64,000 nucleotides of DNA from Nostoc sp. FACHB-892 (GCF_014698795.1 NZ_JACJTR010000032.1:19225-83224); one strand, 5' to 3'; shown: positions 15,925 through 25,772, counted from the first letter of the stretch. Notes: generated from the letters alone by a model not told the origin. Translations and numbers: made by a program.

Positions 15925-16763
15925 GCAACAATCACCTTTACTACTATTGAAGTTCCAGAATTAATTGAGCAGGAATAGCGTGATAAACCTGACGGCATGG
16001 CTACGCTTACCGCCTACATTTAGAGCGCCGTGTGGAAAGAGCGTTTTTTGAGGCAGGTAAGGCACTGGGAGAATTGCGCGATCGCCGGCTGTACCGTTCC
16101 ACGCATAAAACCTTCGAGCAATATTGCAAAGATAGGTTTGGTTACACGCGGATAACGGCTAGTTATAAAATTGCCGCAGCGACAGTCATGGAAAATTTGT
16201 TAACCAATGGTTTACAAAATGGGGAAATGTCCACGGATGTTTTACAAATTTTTCCGGCAAATGAACGTCAAGTAAGACCTTTAGTGTCGTTGGAACCAGA
16301 AGTACAACGAGAGGCATGGCAGATGTCAGTTCAAGAAGCTGGGGAGAAAGTGCCAACTGGTAGAATTGTGAAAGATGTGGTGGAGCGAATAATGGAGCGC
16401 ACCAAAGCGCCAAATCCTTACCGTGTTGGGGAAGTCTGCCAGATTATTGCCAAGGATAATCCTGATTTACGAGGAAAAGGCGGAAATTGGTACATTGTTA
16501 ACCATGTAGGCGAGGTCATTTGTGCAATCAAGATGTGGGATGGAGATTACACTGTGAGGATTGACCACTTGAAGCCGCTCAATTACTTGAAATCGGAATG
16601 TCAGCAGATGCAGCTAATCAGTGAGTGTATCAGTAGGCTAGGGGAAAACGAGAACTTGGAAGAAGCTGCCCATGCTGTGCTGAAGCACTTGGGGGAACTG
16701 AAGCGACCGTATTTGACTGCGTTTGAGGAAGAGCTTTTGGGTTTTATAGAGGAAAAATCTTAA
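15925..16763 (+). pseudogene. Copy 4 of the plasmid-type gene, 5' part broken
   Basis: Homology to copy 1 starts at the equivalent of ATINVTAVEVPELTEQE (from 15925). It is then broken by a stop and a ~40-bp insert resembling a mobile short repeat (GGCATGGCTACGCTTACCGC), and resumes at LERRVERAFFEAGKAL. From a GTG at 16032 the remaining 243 codons are open, keeping the helical domain, the linker dyad near 16205 and the C-terminal domain, so a truncated protein could still be made. Mean divergence from copy 1 is high, so this is an old paralogue rather than a recent duplication. Confidence 0.7.
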
Positions 16764-16924
16764 TGCAGGGATGAGTAACGCTCATACAGGGCTGTACGAA
16801 CCAATTAACCAGATGGGACACGGCTCAATGAACGAAGTCAGAACAACTGCTGGTATGACAGATTGCTGGAAAAAGTTAATGTGCTGATGCTGTAGTTTCA
16901 CAAAATTAGGAGTTAAACATCTTA
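16764..16924. other. Short gap with a stretch related to the hairpin region
   Basis: No gene. Bases ~16785-16880 (CAGGGCTGTAC, then GGGACACGGCTCAATGAAC, then CAACTGCTGG) align with 6651-6720 (CTGGGCTGCAC, GCGACACGGTTCAGTTAAC, CAACTGTTGG), upstream of copy 1. Here the stretch lies downstream of a copy, and the second hairpin is not preserved. Confidence 0.4.
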
Positions 16925-17836
16925 GAGGGTGTTTGAAAAGTTTTGAAGGGTCAAATTTTATGCCAATCGCCTTACCATAATCCGGATCATCGCAAGGTAA
17001 ATAAACGTCTCTGAGGTTTCTGGTAGTAACTCATAGTCTCTGACTAATCGCCGACAACCCATTAGCCAACCGAATGTGCGTTCTACTACCCAACGCTTAG
17101 GTAGCAAAACAAAGCCTTTGTGCTCTTTGGGACGCAATACCACTTGGACAACCCAACGATAGAAATCCATCACCCACTGCATAAAGGGCATCCCATCAAA
17201 GCCACTATCTACCCATATAGTAGTTAGACGGGAAATCTTTTGGTTCATCTGTTTAACTTTCTTGAGCACTTGTTTGCCCCCTTCTCGTTCTGGGACATTA
17301 GCACCCGTCACCAAGACCCGCAAAACTAACCCCAAAGTATCGACTGTCATAAATCGCTTGCGCCCTTTAATTTTCTTGCCCGCATCGTAGCCCACGGCTT
17401 CATGTACCATTGCAGTAGTTTTTACACTTTGACTATCAATGATTGCCTCCGATGGACTTTGATGACGTTCCTGCTCAATCCGTGTCCACTGGCGCAGACT
17501 ATCATGAATTTTCAACCAAGTTCCATCTTTGCGCCAATTACGAAAATAGGTATATACAGTCTGCCAAATGGGAAAGTCACCTGGTAGCGATCGCCATCTA
17601 ACTCCTTCTACCAGGACATAGAAGATTCCATTGAGGACTTCCCACATATCAACTTCACGCTTGCGACCACCGGGTTTTGCTTCTGGAATCATGTCACTGA
17701 GAAATTCATATTGAACACGGGTCAGATTGCTGGGGTATGCTTTACTCATGTTGCTCTCTCAGTGCTGTCTACTATCTATTCACAGCGTATACTGAGAGAG
17801 CTTTTTTACAACCTAGCCGACTTTTCAAACAGCCTC
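16925..17836. mobile_element. IS5-family insertion sequence, 912 bp
   Basis: Ends GAGGGTGTTTGAAAAGT (16925-) and, inverted, ACTTTTCAAACAGCCTC (to 17836) match at 16 of 17 positions. Three-base duplications TTA at 16922-16924 and 17837-17839 flank it, as usual for this family. One transposase gene on the minus strand fills it, and both ends are intact, so it may be active. Confidence 0.88.
16958..17749 (-). CDS. IS5-family transposase
   Basis: 263 residues, full length for the family. The N-terminal DUF4096-type domain contains WEVLNGIFYVLVEGVRWRSLP and WQTVYTYFRNW. The DDE catalytic core shows the first D in EAIIDSQSVKT, the second in IWVDSGFDG and the glutamate in WVVERTFGWL. It catalyses movement of the surrounding IS. 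The start ATG lies 87 bp inside the right end. Confidence 0.92.
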   Translation of the reverse strand: MSKAYPSNLTRVQYEFLSDMIPEAKPGGRKREVDMWEVLNGIFYVLVEGVRWRSLPGDFPIWQTVYTYFRNWRKDGTWLKIHDSLRQWTRIEQERHQSPSEAIIDSQSVKTTAMVHEAVGYDAGKKIKGRKRFMTVDTLGLVLRVLVTGANVPEREGGKQVLKKVKQMNQKISRLTTIWVDSGFDGMPFMQWVMDFYRWVVQVVLRPKEHKGFVLLPKRWVVERTFGWLMGCRRLVRDYELLPETSETFIYLAMIRIMVRRLA

Positions 17837-18091
17837 TTAGTTTTGTCACTTTGGGAGAATGCAATTAGCTGGAACGGTTATGGAGTTTGAGTTTCCACTT
17901 TTATCTATCAATTTTAGTTTCTGTCAGAAAATAAAATCTCAAATATTGATGAAATCAAAGTTTTAGAGCTTGGCTTCGAGTGCAGCCTTTGACTTCTGTT
18001 AGCATACGCAGAATTGTGGGAATCATAAGTTTTAAGTACAAATTGTATTTATCCACCAAAATTTATCGTTCCCAAAAAAAAGACAGTATTT
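17837..18091. other. Leader of the helicase-HNH gene
   Basis: 255 bp without a gene between the IS and the helicase gene, A+T-rich, presumably with the promoter. Bases 17840-17865 (GTTTTGTCACTTTGGGAGAA...) match 62488-62513 at 24 of 26 positions, beside another IS5-type element. Confidence 0.4.
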
Positions 18092-20658
18092 ATGGAGTAT
18101 ACAGAATATGAATCGCTCAATCTTGATCAATTAAGAAAAAAGATACTAACCTTTCCTCTAAACCTCCCTTTCAGCACCAAGTTGAGGCGTTTAAAAAACT
18201 TAGCAGTACATTTGAACTAAACAGTAAAGAACCAAAGAGTGGACTGCTAGTACTTCCTACAGGCGCAGGCAAAACATTTACAGCTGTTAAGTGGTCGTGT
18301 GACCATGTAATCCCTAAAAATATCAAAATGCTTTGGTTAGCTCCTTCGTTTTATCTAGTGGATCAAGCATTCTCTACTTTTTGTGAAAATGCCAAAGATA
18401 TTTCCCATTCTAAAAAAAGATTAAACATTAGGCGCGTTTCCAGCAATCCTTCTCATGCCAACGCATCATCTATACAGCTAACGGATGATATTGTCATTAT
18501 GACAATACAAACAGCTATCAGTAATTTACATCCTAATGCTATAGACAGCTATGGTCATAAATCTGAAACAGCTTTCAATAATTTTATTAATAGTTGTAAA
18601 GAAACAGGACTTTTTGTAATAGTTGACGAAGCTCACCATTCACCTGCCTATGGTTGCAGAAACTTACTAATTGGTGAAAAAGAATCTGCTTTAGGACTTC
18701 GAGGACTAGTCCCAAATTTAAATATACTTGGGCTAACAGCTACACCAACTTATACGAATGAGGCTAAAAGAGGTTGGTTATGGGAAATATTTAAAGATGG
18801 GGATAAAGGAGTTATTTACCAAACTGATAAAGAAAAGTTAATAGCACAAAATATTTTAGCTAGACCTAACTATATTCAAGTATCAACTGGTACAGAGCTA
18901 GAGGTTGATGATAGTTTATATGACCGATTAGTTAAGCAACATAAAGACCTTCCAGAATCAATTATTGAAAAGCTTGCAACTGATAAAGAAAGAAACAATT
19001 TTATAGTACATACTTATGTATCAAATAAAGAGACCTATGGTAAAACTATTATCTTTGCTGACCGTTGGTTTCAATGCGTTTATATAAAAGAAAAACTTCT
19101 AGAAAATGGCATTAGAGTAGAAGCAATTTATTCGCATATAGATGCCAATCCCGGCTCTGCCGAAGCAAGAAATAAACTTACTCAAAGTGATAATCAAAGG
19201 ATTTTAGATAAATTTAAGATTGGAGAACTTGATGTTTTAATCAATGTACGAATGCTAACAGAAGGAGTTGATGTTCCCAATGTTAAAACTGTATTTATTA
19301 CTCGCCAAACAACAAGCTCTATTTTGATGACTCAAATGATTGGTAGAGCATTGCGTGGGAAAAAAGCAGGAGGGAGCAGTGAGGCAAATATTGTTTTATT
19401 CTTCGATGACTGGAAAGGTTTAATTGATTGGGCTAACCCAGAAGATGGGGATACTAAACCTGATAATGTAAAGCCTAATACAAGAGAACATTATCCACTC
19501 GAATATATATCAATTCGTCTAATCCAAGAATTATCAAAGTCAATTGAAAGTACTGGAGAGCATCTAATAGAATACAAGAAAATATTGCCTATTGGATGGT
19601 ATAAAACTGAAATTGTATATGCTGACTCTGATAATAATAATGACTCAATGGAAACATTTACCGAATTTGTCATGGTCTATGAACATACGAAATCAAACTT
19701 TGAGGCTTTTATTAATTCAGTTCTTAGTTTAGACTTACTAGATGAATGGTCTAAAGAGCATCTTAATGATGAATGGATACAGCCTAAAGTTCAAAAATGG
19801 ATAAATAATTATTTTGACCATGAAGCTGATGACATTGGCAAAAGGCTCCATTCAGATATAACTAAGATTGTTCGTCATATCGCTCAAGATAACCTACATT
19901 CTAAACCTCCGTACTACTCTTTTGAGGAAAGAGAAATATATGACTTAGATAAAATTGCTCACAAATTAATTAATTATACACCGACAGAACTACACAATTA
20001 TGTTAACCAAGAATTTTCAAAACCTAAAACGCTGTGGGAAACTTTCTATAAAACGCGAAATCGCCTTGTAACGGCCATTCAATTAGCTATCAATAAAATA
20101 ATTATTGATGGAGATAGTAGTGTACAATCTCCTACTGCACCTCAATCTCCACCTCAAACTCGCAGAAAGAATCGGGAACTTCTGGAAGGAGAAAAAGAAC
20201 AAGTAAAAAGGCGAGACTGTTATGCTTGCCTATGTTGTGGAGCCAATACCAAAGGTAAATTACAAATCGATCATATTAAACCGTTTTCTATGGGTGGGGA
20301 AACATCTGTAGAAAACTCGCAAACTCTGTGTGTTATTTGCAATAAATGTAAGGGTAATAATGAAATTGATTTCCGGTGTAAGACAACAAAATTGAGTACT
20401 CCCAAAAATCTGGACTTATCATTTAGAACAGAAAGCCAAAATGCTCTAAGGACTCTAACCAGAGTAGTCAATTTATTTTACCATTGTAAAGCAGTTTACA
20501 AAGTAGAATGGGATAGATCAACTTTTGGATATAATATATATTTATACCCCAACAATAATTGTATATGGTTACTTCAACATAAAGTGGAACTTCTCAAGTA
20601 TGTTCAAGATAAGCTTGGTCGTCAGGCGTATCACATTAAAGTTACTACAAAGGAATAA
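18092..20658 (+). CDS. DEAD/DEAH-box helicase with C-terminal HNH nuclease; needs a -1 frameshift
   Basis: The helicase frame contains Walker A PTGAGKT near 18256, Walker B VDEAHH near 18625, SATP-type motif LTATPTYT and motif VI-type QMIGRALRGKKAGG. The last ~150 residues hold an HNH domain (CYACLCCGAN, QIDHIKPFSMGG, NSQTLCVICNKCKG). This frame has no start before the Walker A; the nearest ATG (18328) would delete it. An ATG at 18092 opens the neighbouring frame, which meets the helicase frame at A-AAA-AAG (18136-18142). A -1 shift there gives ~855 residues. Either programmed slippage or a one-base indel explains this. Helicase-nuclease fusions of this sort suggest DNA restriction. Cargo between copies 4 and 5. 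Confidence 0.75.
18136..18142 (+). promoter_or_regulatory. A-AAA-AAG slippery heptamer at the frame junction
   Basis: Read from the ATG at 18092 the codons are TTA AGA AAA AAG ATA, so the heptamer is in the canonical phase for -1 slippage, as in bacterial dnaX. After slipping, reading continues GAT ACT AAC into the helicase frame. No strong downstream hairpin was seen, and the six As are equally prone to mutation, so its role is uncertain. Confidence 0.45.
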
Positions 20659-20864
20659 ATGTAGCGAAATGAGTGATTTCTAATCTTGGTCAAGCAATTC
20701 TAACTAATCTCATCATCAAAGCAAAACTGCCAACTCAACTCAAATAATTTTTGCATTCCTGATTAAAGCCACCAGAAGTTCTGTTGTAAACTTCATATAA
20801 AATACAATTTTTGGTGTGAGCAACTATGATATTCCAAGGCTTATAAAATAGTGAGCGCAACTAG
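20659..20864. other. Gap without recognised content
   Basis: 206 bp of A+T-rich sequence after the helicase-HNH stop. No gene, repeat or strong terminator hairpin was recognised. Confidence 0.4.
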
Positions 20865-20956
20865 CTGGAGCGCTGTGTGGAAAGAGCATTTTGTAAGGCA
20901 GGTAAAGCTTTGCTCGAATTACGGAACCGCCGATTATACCGCTCTACTCATACAAA
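20865..20956 (+). pseudogene. Copy 5 of the plasmid-type gene: ~30-codon fragment
   Basis: Codons for LERCVERAFCKAGKALLELR and NRRLYRSTHTK match the helical domain of copies 1 and 4. There is no start, and homology ends at 20956, two bases before the stop of the oppositely oriented GIY-YIG gene. It marks another boundary between cargo genes. Confidence 0.75.
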
Positions 20957-20957
20957 A

Positions 20958-21483
20958 TTAAAAGAGCAACTTAGGAATAGGATCTTCATCAATAGTACAA
21001 ATACCTGGATGCTGTTCTTGTATGTAGGGCTTCTTATCCAGTAATACTTTTAGCTGTTCACTGGTAAGACAGAGAAGCTCTACACCACCGATAACTTTCA
21101 ACTGTGAACCACATTCCAAAGGAAATAATTGCCAGCCAATTTCTGAGTTTCGCGCTAATTCCAATCTTTCAGTAAATGACATAGCTTTCACGTCTTGCCT
21201 CATTGCTTCATAGTCATTTAATGGGATTGAAGTCGAAACTCCAAAACGCTTCTCTTCCATGACTCTGTACATACTAGGATTGTGCATAATGCGTTCTTCA
21301 AACCAAGGAATCAGCCTTGTTTCGATACCATTGCACCTAGTTAACCAACGAGCGCCATTTCTAAGTCGGTCGTACTCAATCCATCTAAATAAACTATTGG
21401 ACTTTCTATTTACAGCTTGCAAACTCTTCCGAACTAATGTTGTTGAAAGCCGAGTTTCTGTATAGTTAGCCAGATAACCTATA
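20958..21483 (-). pseudogene. C-terminal half of a GIY-YIG protein gene split by transposons
   Basis: The frame is open on the minus strand from the transposon edge at 21483 down to a stop at 20958 and reads GYLANYTETRLSTTLVRKSL..., then RFGVSTSIPLNDYEAMRQDV and GGVELLCLTSEQLK. Used alone it could start only at a TTG at 21422. Removing the 2.8-kb element 21484-24285 and one copy of the ATA duplication joins it in frame to the piece at 24286-24701 (LPLKTIVI|GYLANYTE). The C-terminal part has no recognised domain. Confidence 0.8.
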
Positions 21484-21505
21484 ACAGTAAACCAAAAAGT
21501 TTTTC

Positions 21506-22847
21506 TTCAAGGGGCGACAGTCGCCTCTAAACCCTGCCAGCTAAAGGTTTGGGAGGCACAGACCCCTTGAAAAATTTGGTTGCTTATTGAGAATGAACTG
21601 TATGGGAGTAGTAGACCCATCTGTGGAGAGCTATTTTGTGGTAAAAAAGAACGGTCTCGTAATTTTACCAAGACCATCGTAACAATGCTGGCACGATTTT
21701 ACCAAAACTTTTTAGAAAAATACCTGAATAAAGCACAGTTAATCACCCTAAAGATGTTGGTGTGGTTACTACAAAATCAAAAACAAGTGAAAATAGAAAG
21801 ACTGGCAGCAACACTACCATTACCAATACAACAAAACAGTCGTAGACGGCATTTACAAAGGTTTTTAATGCTAAATGCCTTGAGTGTAGTATTGTTGTGG
21901 TTTCCGATTATTGAAGCCCTAATTAACCAACATTTTAAACTAGGGTCACAATTAACCATTGCGATGGATAGAACACAATGGAAAGAAAATAATGTATTGA
22001 TGGTAAGTGTGATTTACCAAAAAAGAGCGTGGCCAATATATTGGTGTTTGTTAGAGAAAGATGGTAGTAGTAATCTCACTGAACAGCAAAAAGTATTACG
22101 TCCAGTAATCCGTTTATTAAAAAAGTACAAATTAGTAATTATTGGGGATAGAGAATTTCACAGCGTAGAACTAGCGCAATGGCTCCACAAGCAGAATATA
22201 GGTTTTGTATTTCGTCAGAAAAAGGATACTACTTTCCGCCAAAAAGGGCAAAAATTTCAGCCTTTAAGTAGCATTGAGATTTATCCAGGCATCCGCCAGT
22301 TTTATTCCAATGTTAAATTTACTCAAAAACGGGGTTTTGGTAAGTTTAACTTAGGAGTCTACTGGAAAAGAAAGTACAGGAGTAAACAAGAAAAATCAGC
22401 TTGGTATTTATTAACTAATTTACCTGATTTAAACACTGCTCTCAAAATATATTCTCAACGTTTTGGCATTGAAGCTATGTTTAAAGATTGTAAAACTGGC
22501 GGCTACAATTTGGAAAGCTCTCAAGCTAGTCCTGATAGACTTGTACGAATAATATTCTTAATCGCTTTGGCTATGACCAGTGCTTGGTTACATGGGCAAA
22601 GAACTAAATTTCAAAAACTTGATTCTTATATTTGCCGCCAAGAAGAAAAAAATAGAAATGAGAAGCGTCACAGTAATTTCTGGATAGGTTTATATGGTCA
22701 AAATTGGATAGAAGCTTTGCATTCATGCCAAGCATGGGTTGAGGAACTAGTCGGTTCCATTCGCAATAAGCAGGCATATTATCAGCGAGGTTTAAGGGCT
22801 ATGAAGCTTATACAGCAAGCACTTTAACTTGCTTGTCGCCCCTTGAA
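21506..22847. mobile_element. Nested IS4-family element, 1342 bp
   Basis: Perfect 14-bp terminal inverted repeats TTCAAGGGGCGACA (21506-21519 and inverse at 22834-22847). A 9-bp direct duplication AAGTTTTTC flanks it at 21497-21505 and 22848-22856, the usual target size for this superfamily. It encodes one intact transposase, so it is the younger insertion. Confidence 0.9.
21685..22827 (+). CDS. IS4-superfamily transposase
   Basis: 380 residues from the ATG at 21685; the frame extends 35 codons upstream from 21580 but the sequence there looks non-coding. The DDE core is visible as TIAMDRTQW (first D), IIGDREFHS (second D) and YSQRFGIEAMFKDCK, the Y-R-E-K signature of this superfamily. It ends 20 bp before the right terminal repeat. 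Confidence 0.9.
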   Translation: MLARFYQNFLEKYLNKAQLITLKMLVWLLQNQKQVKIERLAATLPLPIQQNSRRRHLQRFLMLNALSVVLLWFPIIEALINQHFKLGSQLTIAMDRTQWKENNVLMVSVIYQKRAWPIYWCLLEKDGSSNLTEQQKVLRPVIRLLKKYKLVIIGDREFHSVELAQWLHKQNIGFVFRQKKDTTFRQKGQKFQPLSSIEIYPGIRQFYSNVKFTQKRGFGKFNLGVYWKRKYRSKQEKSAWYLLTNLPDLNTALKIYSQRFGIEAMFKDCKTGGYNLESSQASPDRLVRIIFLIALAMTSAWLHGQRTKFQKLDSYICRQEEKNRNEKRHSNFWIGLYGQNWIEALHSCQAWVEELVGSIRNKQAYYQRGLRAMKLIQQAL

Positions 22848-22995
22848 AAGTTTTTCCCAAAGAGCGATCACTAATTTAGTTTGCGTATTTTAAGGTGCTA
22901 TATAATACCAAACTCATCAATAATGCTTATAGCATTATGAAAGATTTCTAAAAATGAAATGATGAGAGTAGTGTGTAGCATATTGGCTGAAAAAA

Positions 22996-24142
22996 TTGAG
23001 CGTTTCATCAGAAGAACTGGCAATAACCGCCTCAGAAACCCTTGATGAGGTTATTGAGTGTTTAGTAGAAAATTTTTCCATTGAAACTCAGGGGGGATGT
23101 GACCAGCAAACTTTATTTGAAATTCTAATTAAGGCAGCTAGTAGTGGAGATAGTATTGAAAATACAGCCAAATTGTTAAAGAACGTTCCCACCGCTAATG
23201 ATATTAGATATCATCTCAATAAAATCAACAACTTTGAGGAATTAGAGGCGCAACTAAATCAAGCACTGAAAAGTCGAATTCCTTTAGGATTGAAAAAAAG
23301 CTCTTTAAAAATAGCGATTGATTTAAATTTAATTTGTTATTATGGTAAGCCAACTTTACTAGGAATCAGCATACATATATCGAAGTCAAGCCAAAGCTGG
23401 TACTCATTCATTTTACGCCTATGCAACTTTATATGTAATTACTAAGAATAAGCGTGTAACCCTTGCAATAAGGGGTGTTCGTCAATCAGATACTAGTGTT
23501 GCTTTGATTACTTATTTATTAGCAGAACTTGACTCTCTTAAAATAAATGTGAAAAAACTTTATTTAGATAGAGGTTTTTTTAATACTCCTGTAATCCGAT
23601 GGTTGCAGGCATTAGATATTCCTTTTCTTATGCCTGCTATCAAGACGGGGAAGAAAGGAGGAATAAAGCAATTCTTAAAGGGTAAAAAAAGTTATAAAAT
23701 TCCTTATACAATAACCAGAGATAAAGATGATTCAGTTACATTTGATTTATGGATTATTTGTAAGTATAGCAAGGGAAAGCGTAATCAGCGTGGAATTCAA
23801 TATTTTGTTTATGTCGCTCACAAGGTAAGAACAAATTTAAATTATATTTATCAAGATTATCGAAAAAGATTTGGGATTGAAACTAGTTATCGTCTGAAAA
23901 ATATTTGTCGAATTAGAACAAATAATAAAAATCCAGTTTTGAGATTACTATTTGTGGGTATATCTTTTCTTTTAGTTAATATTTGGGTAAATCTACTTTG
24001 GCTCAGAATCAGTCGTAAAAGGAAAGGTAGCCGATTAATTTATCGCATACTTTTTGCGCTAAAACAGATGTTAGCCTTTTTATCTCAAGCTATTGAGCGG
24101 AAATATCAAGTCGTTGAAAGCATCTATATTCCATCAGGTTAA
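22996..24142 (+). pseudogene. ISH3-like transposase, frameshifted
   Basis: The first frame (TTG at 22996) runs through KIAIDLNLICYYGKPT, the first catalytic D region, and loses sense near 23370. The second frame resumes with AYIYRSQAKAGTHSFYAYAT, then KKLYLDRGFF (second D) and YRKRFGIETSYRLKNICRIRT (glutamate region). A one-base loss near 23365-23380 is the simplest explanation; no standard slippery heptamer was seen there. It belongs to the outer element. Confidence 0.75.
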
Positions 24143-24285
24143 TATTGACCATTTTCAGCTAGCTAATTATAAGTAATCATAATCTATACCATGTCTGCTA
24201 GTCAGAACATTCTGTATTTCTAAGTATCATAAGCTACATTGTGTCTAGCGATTGCTCTTCTCTCAAAAACTTTTTGGTTTACTGT

Positions 24286-24701
24286 ATAACTATTGTTTTG
24301 AGCGGAAGTTTTTCACTAGCAGGACATACTCCGAAAACCAGCACTCGTTCATTTAATTTTTTGAGCGATAGTGTTAGCATTTGAAAGCTAGGTAACAACT
24401 TTTTTTGAGGTACTTTACTTTGATTTAAAGTTGGGCAATAGTACTGTATGTACTGGCGTTCTAGTTCATTAAGCTGAACTGGTAAGCAATTTAACCAAAA
24501 TAGCTTGACTTCACACCGACGATTAATTGCTTCTAATTGTGGTAGACGATGATGATTTAGCCAACGGCTTCTAAGATTTACTGCTTGACCAATGTAGAGA
24601 ACTTGATCGCGAGCTACAGCGAAATAGATTGCAGAGACTTCTGTTAATTTTTGTTTATCTACTAACCTTAAATAAGGTAAGTTGTTAAATTTTTCTAACA
24701 C
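24286..24701 (-). pseudogene. N-terminal half of the split GIY-YIG protein gene
   Basis: GTG start at 24701, ~138 codons, then an in-frame stop supplied by the transposon end. The GIY-YIG module is visible: AIYFAVARDQVLYIGQAVNL, then SRWLNHH, with the arginine and histidine of the fold. It is followed by ELERQYIQYYCPTLNQ. Together with 20958-21483 it made a protein of ~310 residues. GIY-YIG proteins are usually nucleases in repair, restriction or homing; the particular role is unknown. The truncated half may still be translated. Confidence 0.8.
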
Positions 24702-24786
24702 TTATTGTATTATGAAAAAATTGATGTTTTGGCTAGTTTATTAATTAAAGAATTTGTTTTTAAAATTATATTTATCCTTGTACAAT

Positions 24787-25587
24787 TTAATTGCTCTTAT
24801 TTTTTAACTCCTCGATCTGAGTACATATTGGTTCTCCACAAAACATCTGTCTTGCCCAATGCTCACAATTATAACTAAGCTTGTTCCAAACTCTTCTCTC
24901 CTCCTTTCTTGAATCTTTTATACGTCCTTCAACTTGGCTAAAAGGAATAGAATCAGACAAATGCTCTTTGACTATCCACTCTGGAGAATAGGATACTTCA
25001 TGTACATAACCAAAACCTTTCTCCACAAGGCTATTTTGAGCTTTTACTGTTGCTCCTGTAAAAAAATGGGCAACTCTAAAACCCTGCTGGCTAGGTGTAA
25101 TTAATCCATAATGTTGGTAGATCCTTTCCTTTTCATCTTTACAATCAATAGCTACAAGATCACCAATTTTAATAGGTTCACCATCAATATCAGTGATATC
25201 TGGAATTTTATCGAGAAGAGAATAGTAATTTGATAAAGAAATTAATTGAGACTCAGTAGCTTTAAATAAAGATTCTGTCCACTTCGGATTACTATCAGGA
25301 ATGATTTCTATAACTTTGTCAAAAAGTTCCTTAGCTTTTTTTATATGCTTGACAAGCGTTTGTAAAGAGTGAGAATGCTGCTCTATATTAACTTTCCAAA
25401 ATTTGGTATCAATCTCTATTTCTAGACAATCTACGGCACGGGTACAAATCTCTAATATTTCTCTATCCCTAGTAGATTTAGCAATTTGGCTCAACTCATG
25501 GGAAATAGTTCCATTATGAAGATGATTTTGGATTTCTGAAAATAAGTGTATGGCTTTGCCTGGATGTAACTTTGATTTATTTCTCAT
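24787..25587 (-). CDS. LRAT/NlpC-P60-like protein
   Basis: 266 residues. The N-terminal ~125 residues are helical. The C-terminal half is an LRAT-type papain-like fold: GDLVAIDCKDEKERIYQHYG with the catalytic histidine (QHYG) and, circularly permuted as in this family, the cysteine in YNCEHWARQMFCG. Such domains act as acyltransferases, amidases or phospholipases and turn up in bacterial conflict systems. The substrate is unknown. A 50-residue gene lies 32 bp upstream on the same strand and may be co-transcribed. Confidence 0.72.
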   Translation of the reverse strand: MRNKSKLHPGKAIHLFSEIQNHLHNGTISHELSQIAKSTRDREILEICTRAVDCLEIEIDTKFWKVNIEQHSHSLQTLVKHIKKAKELFDKVIEIIPDSNPKWTESLFKATESQLISLSNYYSLLDKIPDITDIDGEPIKIGDLVAIDCKDEKERIYQHYGLITPSQQGFRVAHFFTGATVKAQNSLVEKGFGYVHEVSYSPEWIVKEHLSDSIPFSQVEGRIKDSRKEERRVWNKLSYNCEHWARQMFCGEPICTQIEELKNKSN

Positions 25588-25619
25588 AAGTTTAAGGCTA
25601 AAATTTATGACTGTATTTG

Positions 25620-25772
25620 TTATTTGCTCGATTTTCGCTTTTCTTTTTGCTCTTTTTCGATTTCTTCAATAAGAGATGCCGAGATAGGAGGAGCTATTTC
25701 AAGCAATGCACTAGAAACTATACTTGCAACTTTTAAGGCAGAGTTTATACTTTCTGGATTTGAGGCAGACAT
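25620..25772 (-). CDS. 50-residue amphipathic protein upstream of the LRAT-like gene
   Basis: ATG at 25772, stop at 25620. The first ~32 residues (SINSALKVASIVSSALLEIA) form a mildly hydrophobic helix, followed by a strongly charged tail (EEIEKEQKEKRKSSK). It has no recognised family. Position and strand suggest one operon with the LRAT-like gene. A membrane-binding peptide or partner of that protein is a guess. Confidence 0.5.
   Translation of the reverse strand: MSASNPESINSALKVASIVSSALLEIAPPISASLIEEIEKEQKEKRKSSK

Larger units (their letters stand above)
21484..24285. mobile_element. Composite insertion: degenerate ISH3-like element carrying a nested IS4-family element
   Basis: Both ends carry ACAGTAAACCAAAAAGTTTT in inverse orientation (21484- and -24285), flanked by ATA at 21481-21483 and 24286-24288. 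The left end is interrupted at 21505 by the nested IS. When that IS is removed in thought, the left end continues (AAAGAGCGATCACTA) in parallel with the right end (AGAAGAGCAATCGCTA), giving imperfect repeats of ~40 bp. The internal transposase gene is frameshifted, so the outer element is probably dead. Confidence 0.82.

Noticed and set aside
21618..21640. 17-bp identity TGGAGAGCTATTTTGTG shared with the kinase start region near 50564
   Set aside because: Flanks are unrelated and a match of this length is not rare enough in 64 kb to infer a repeat.
21580..21684. 35-codon N-terminal extension of the IS4-type transposase
   Set aside because: Sequence does not resemble transposase starts; the ATG at 21685 begins the family-like region.
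23360..23510. Programmed frameshift in the ISH3-like transposase
   Set aside because: No slippery heptamer in phase near the junction; the required shift fits a one-base loss in a dead element.
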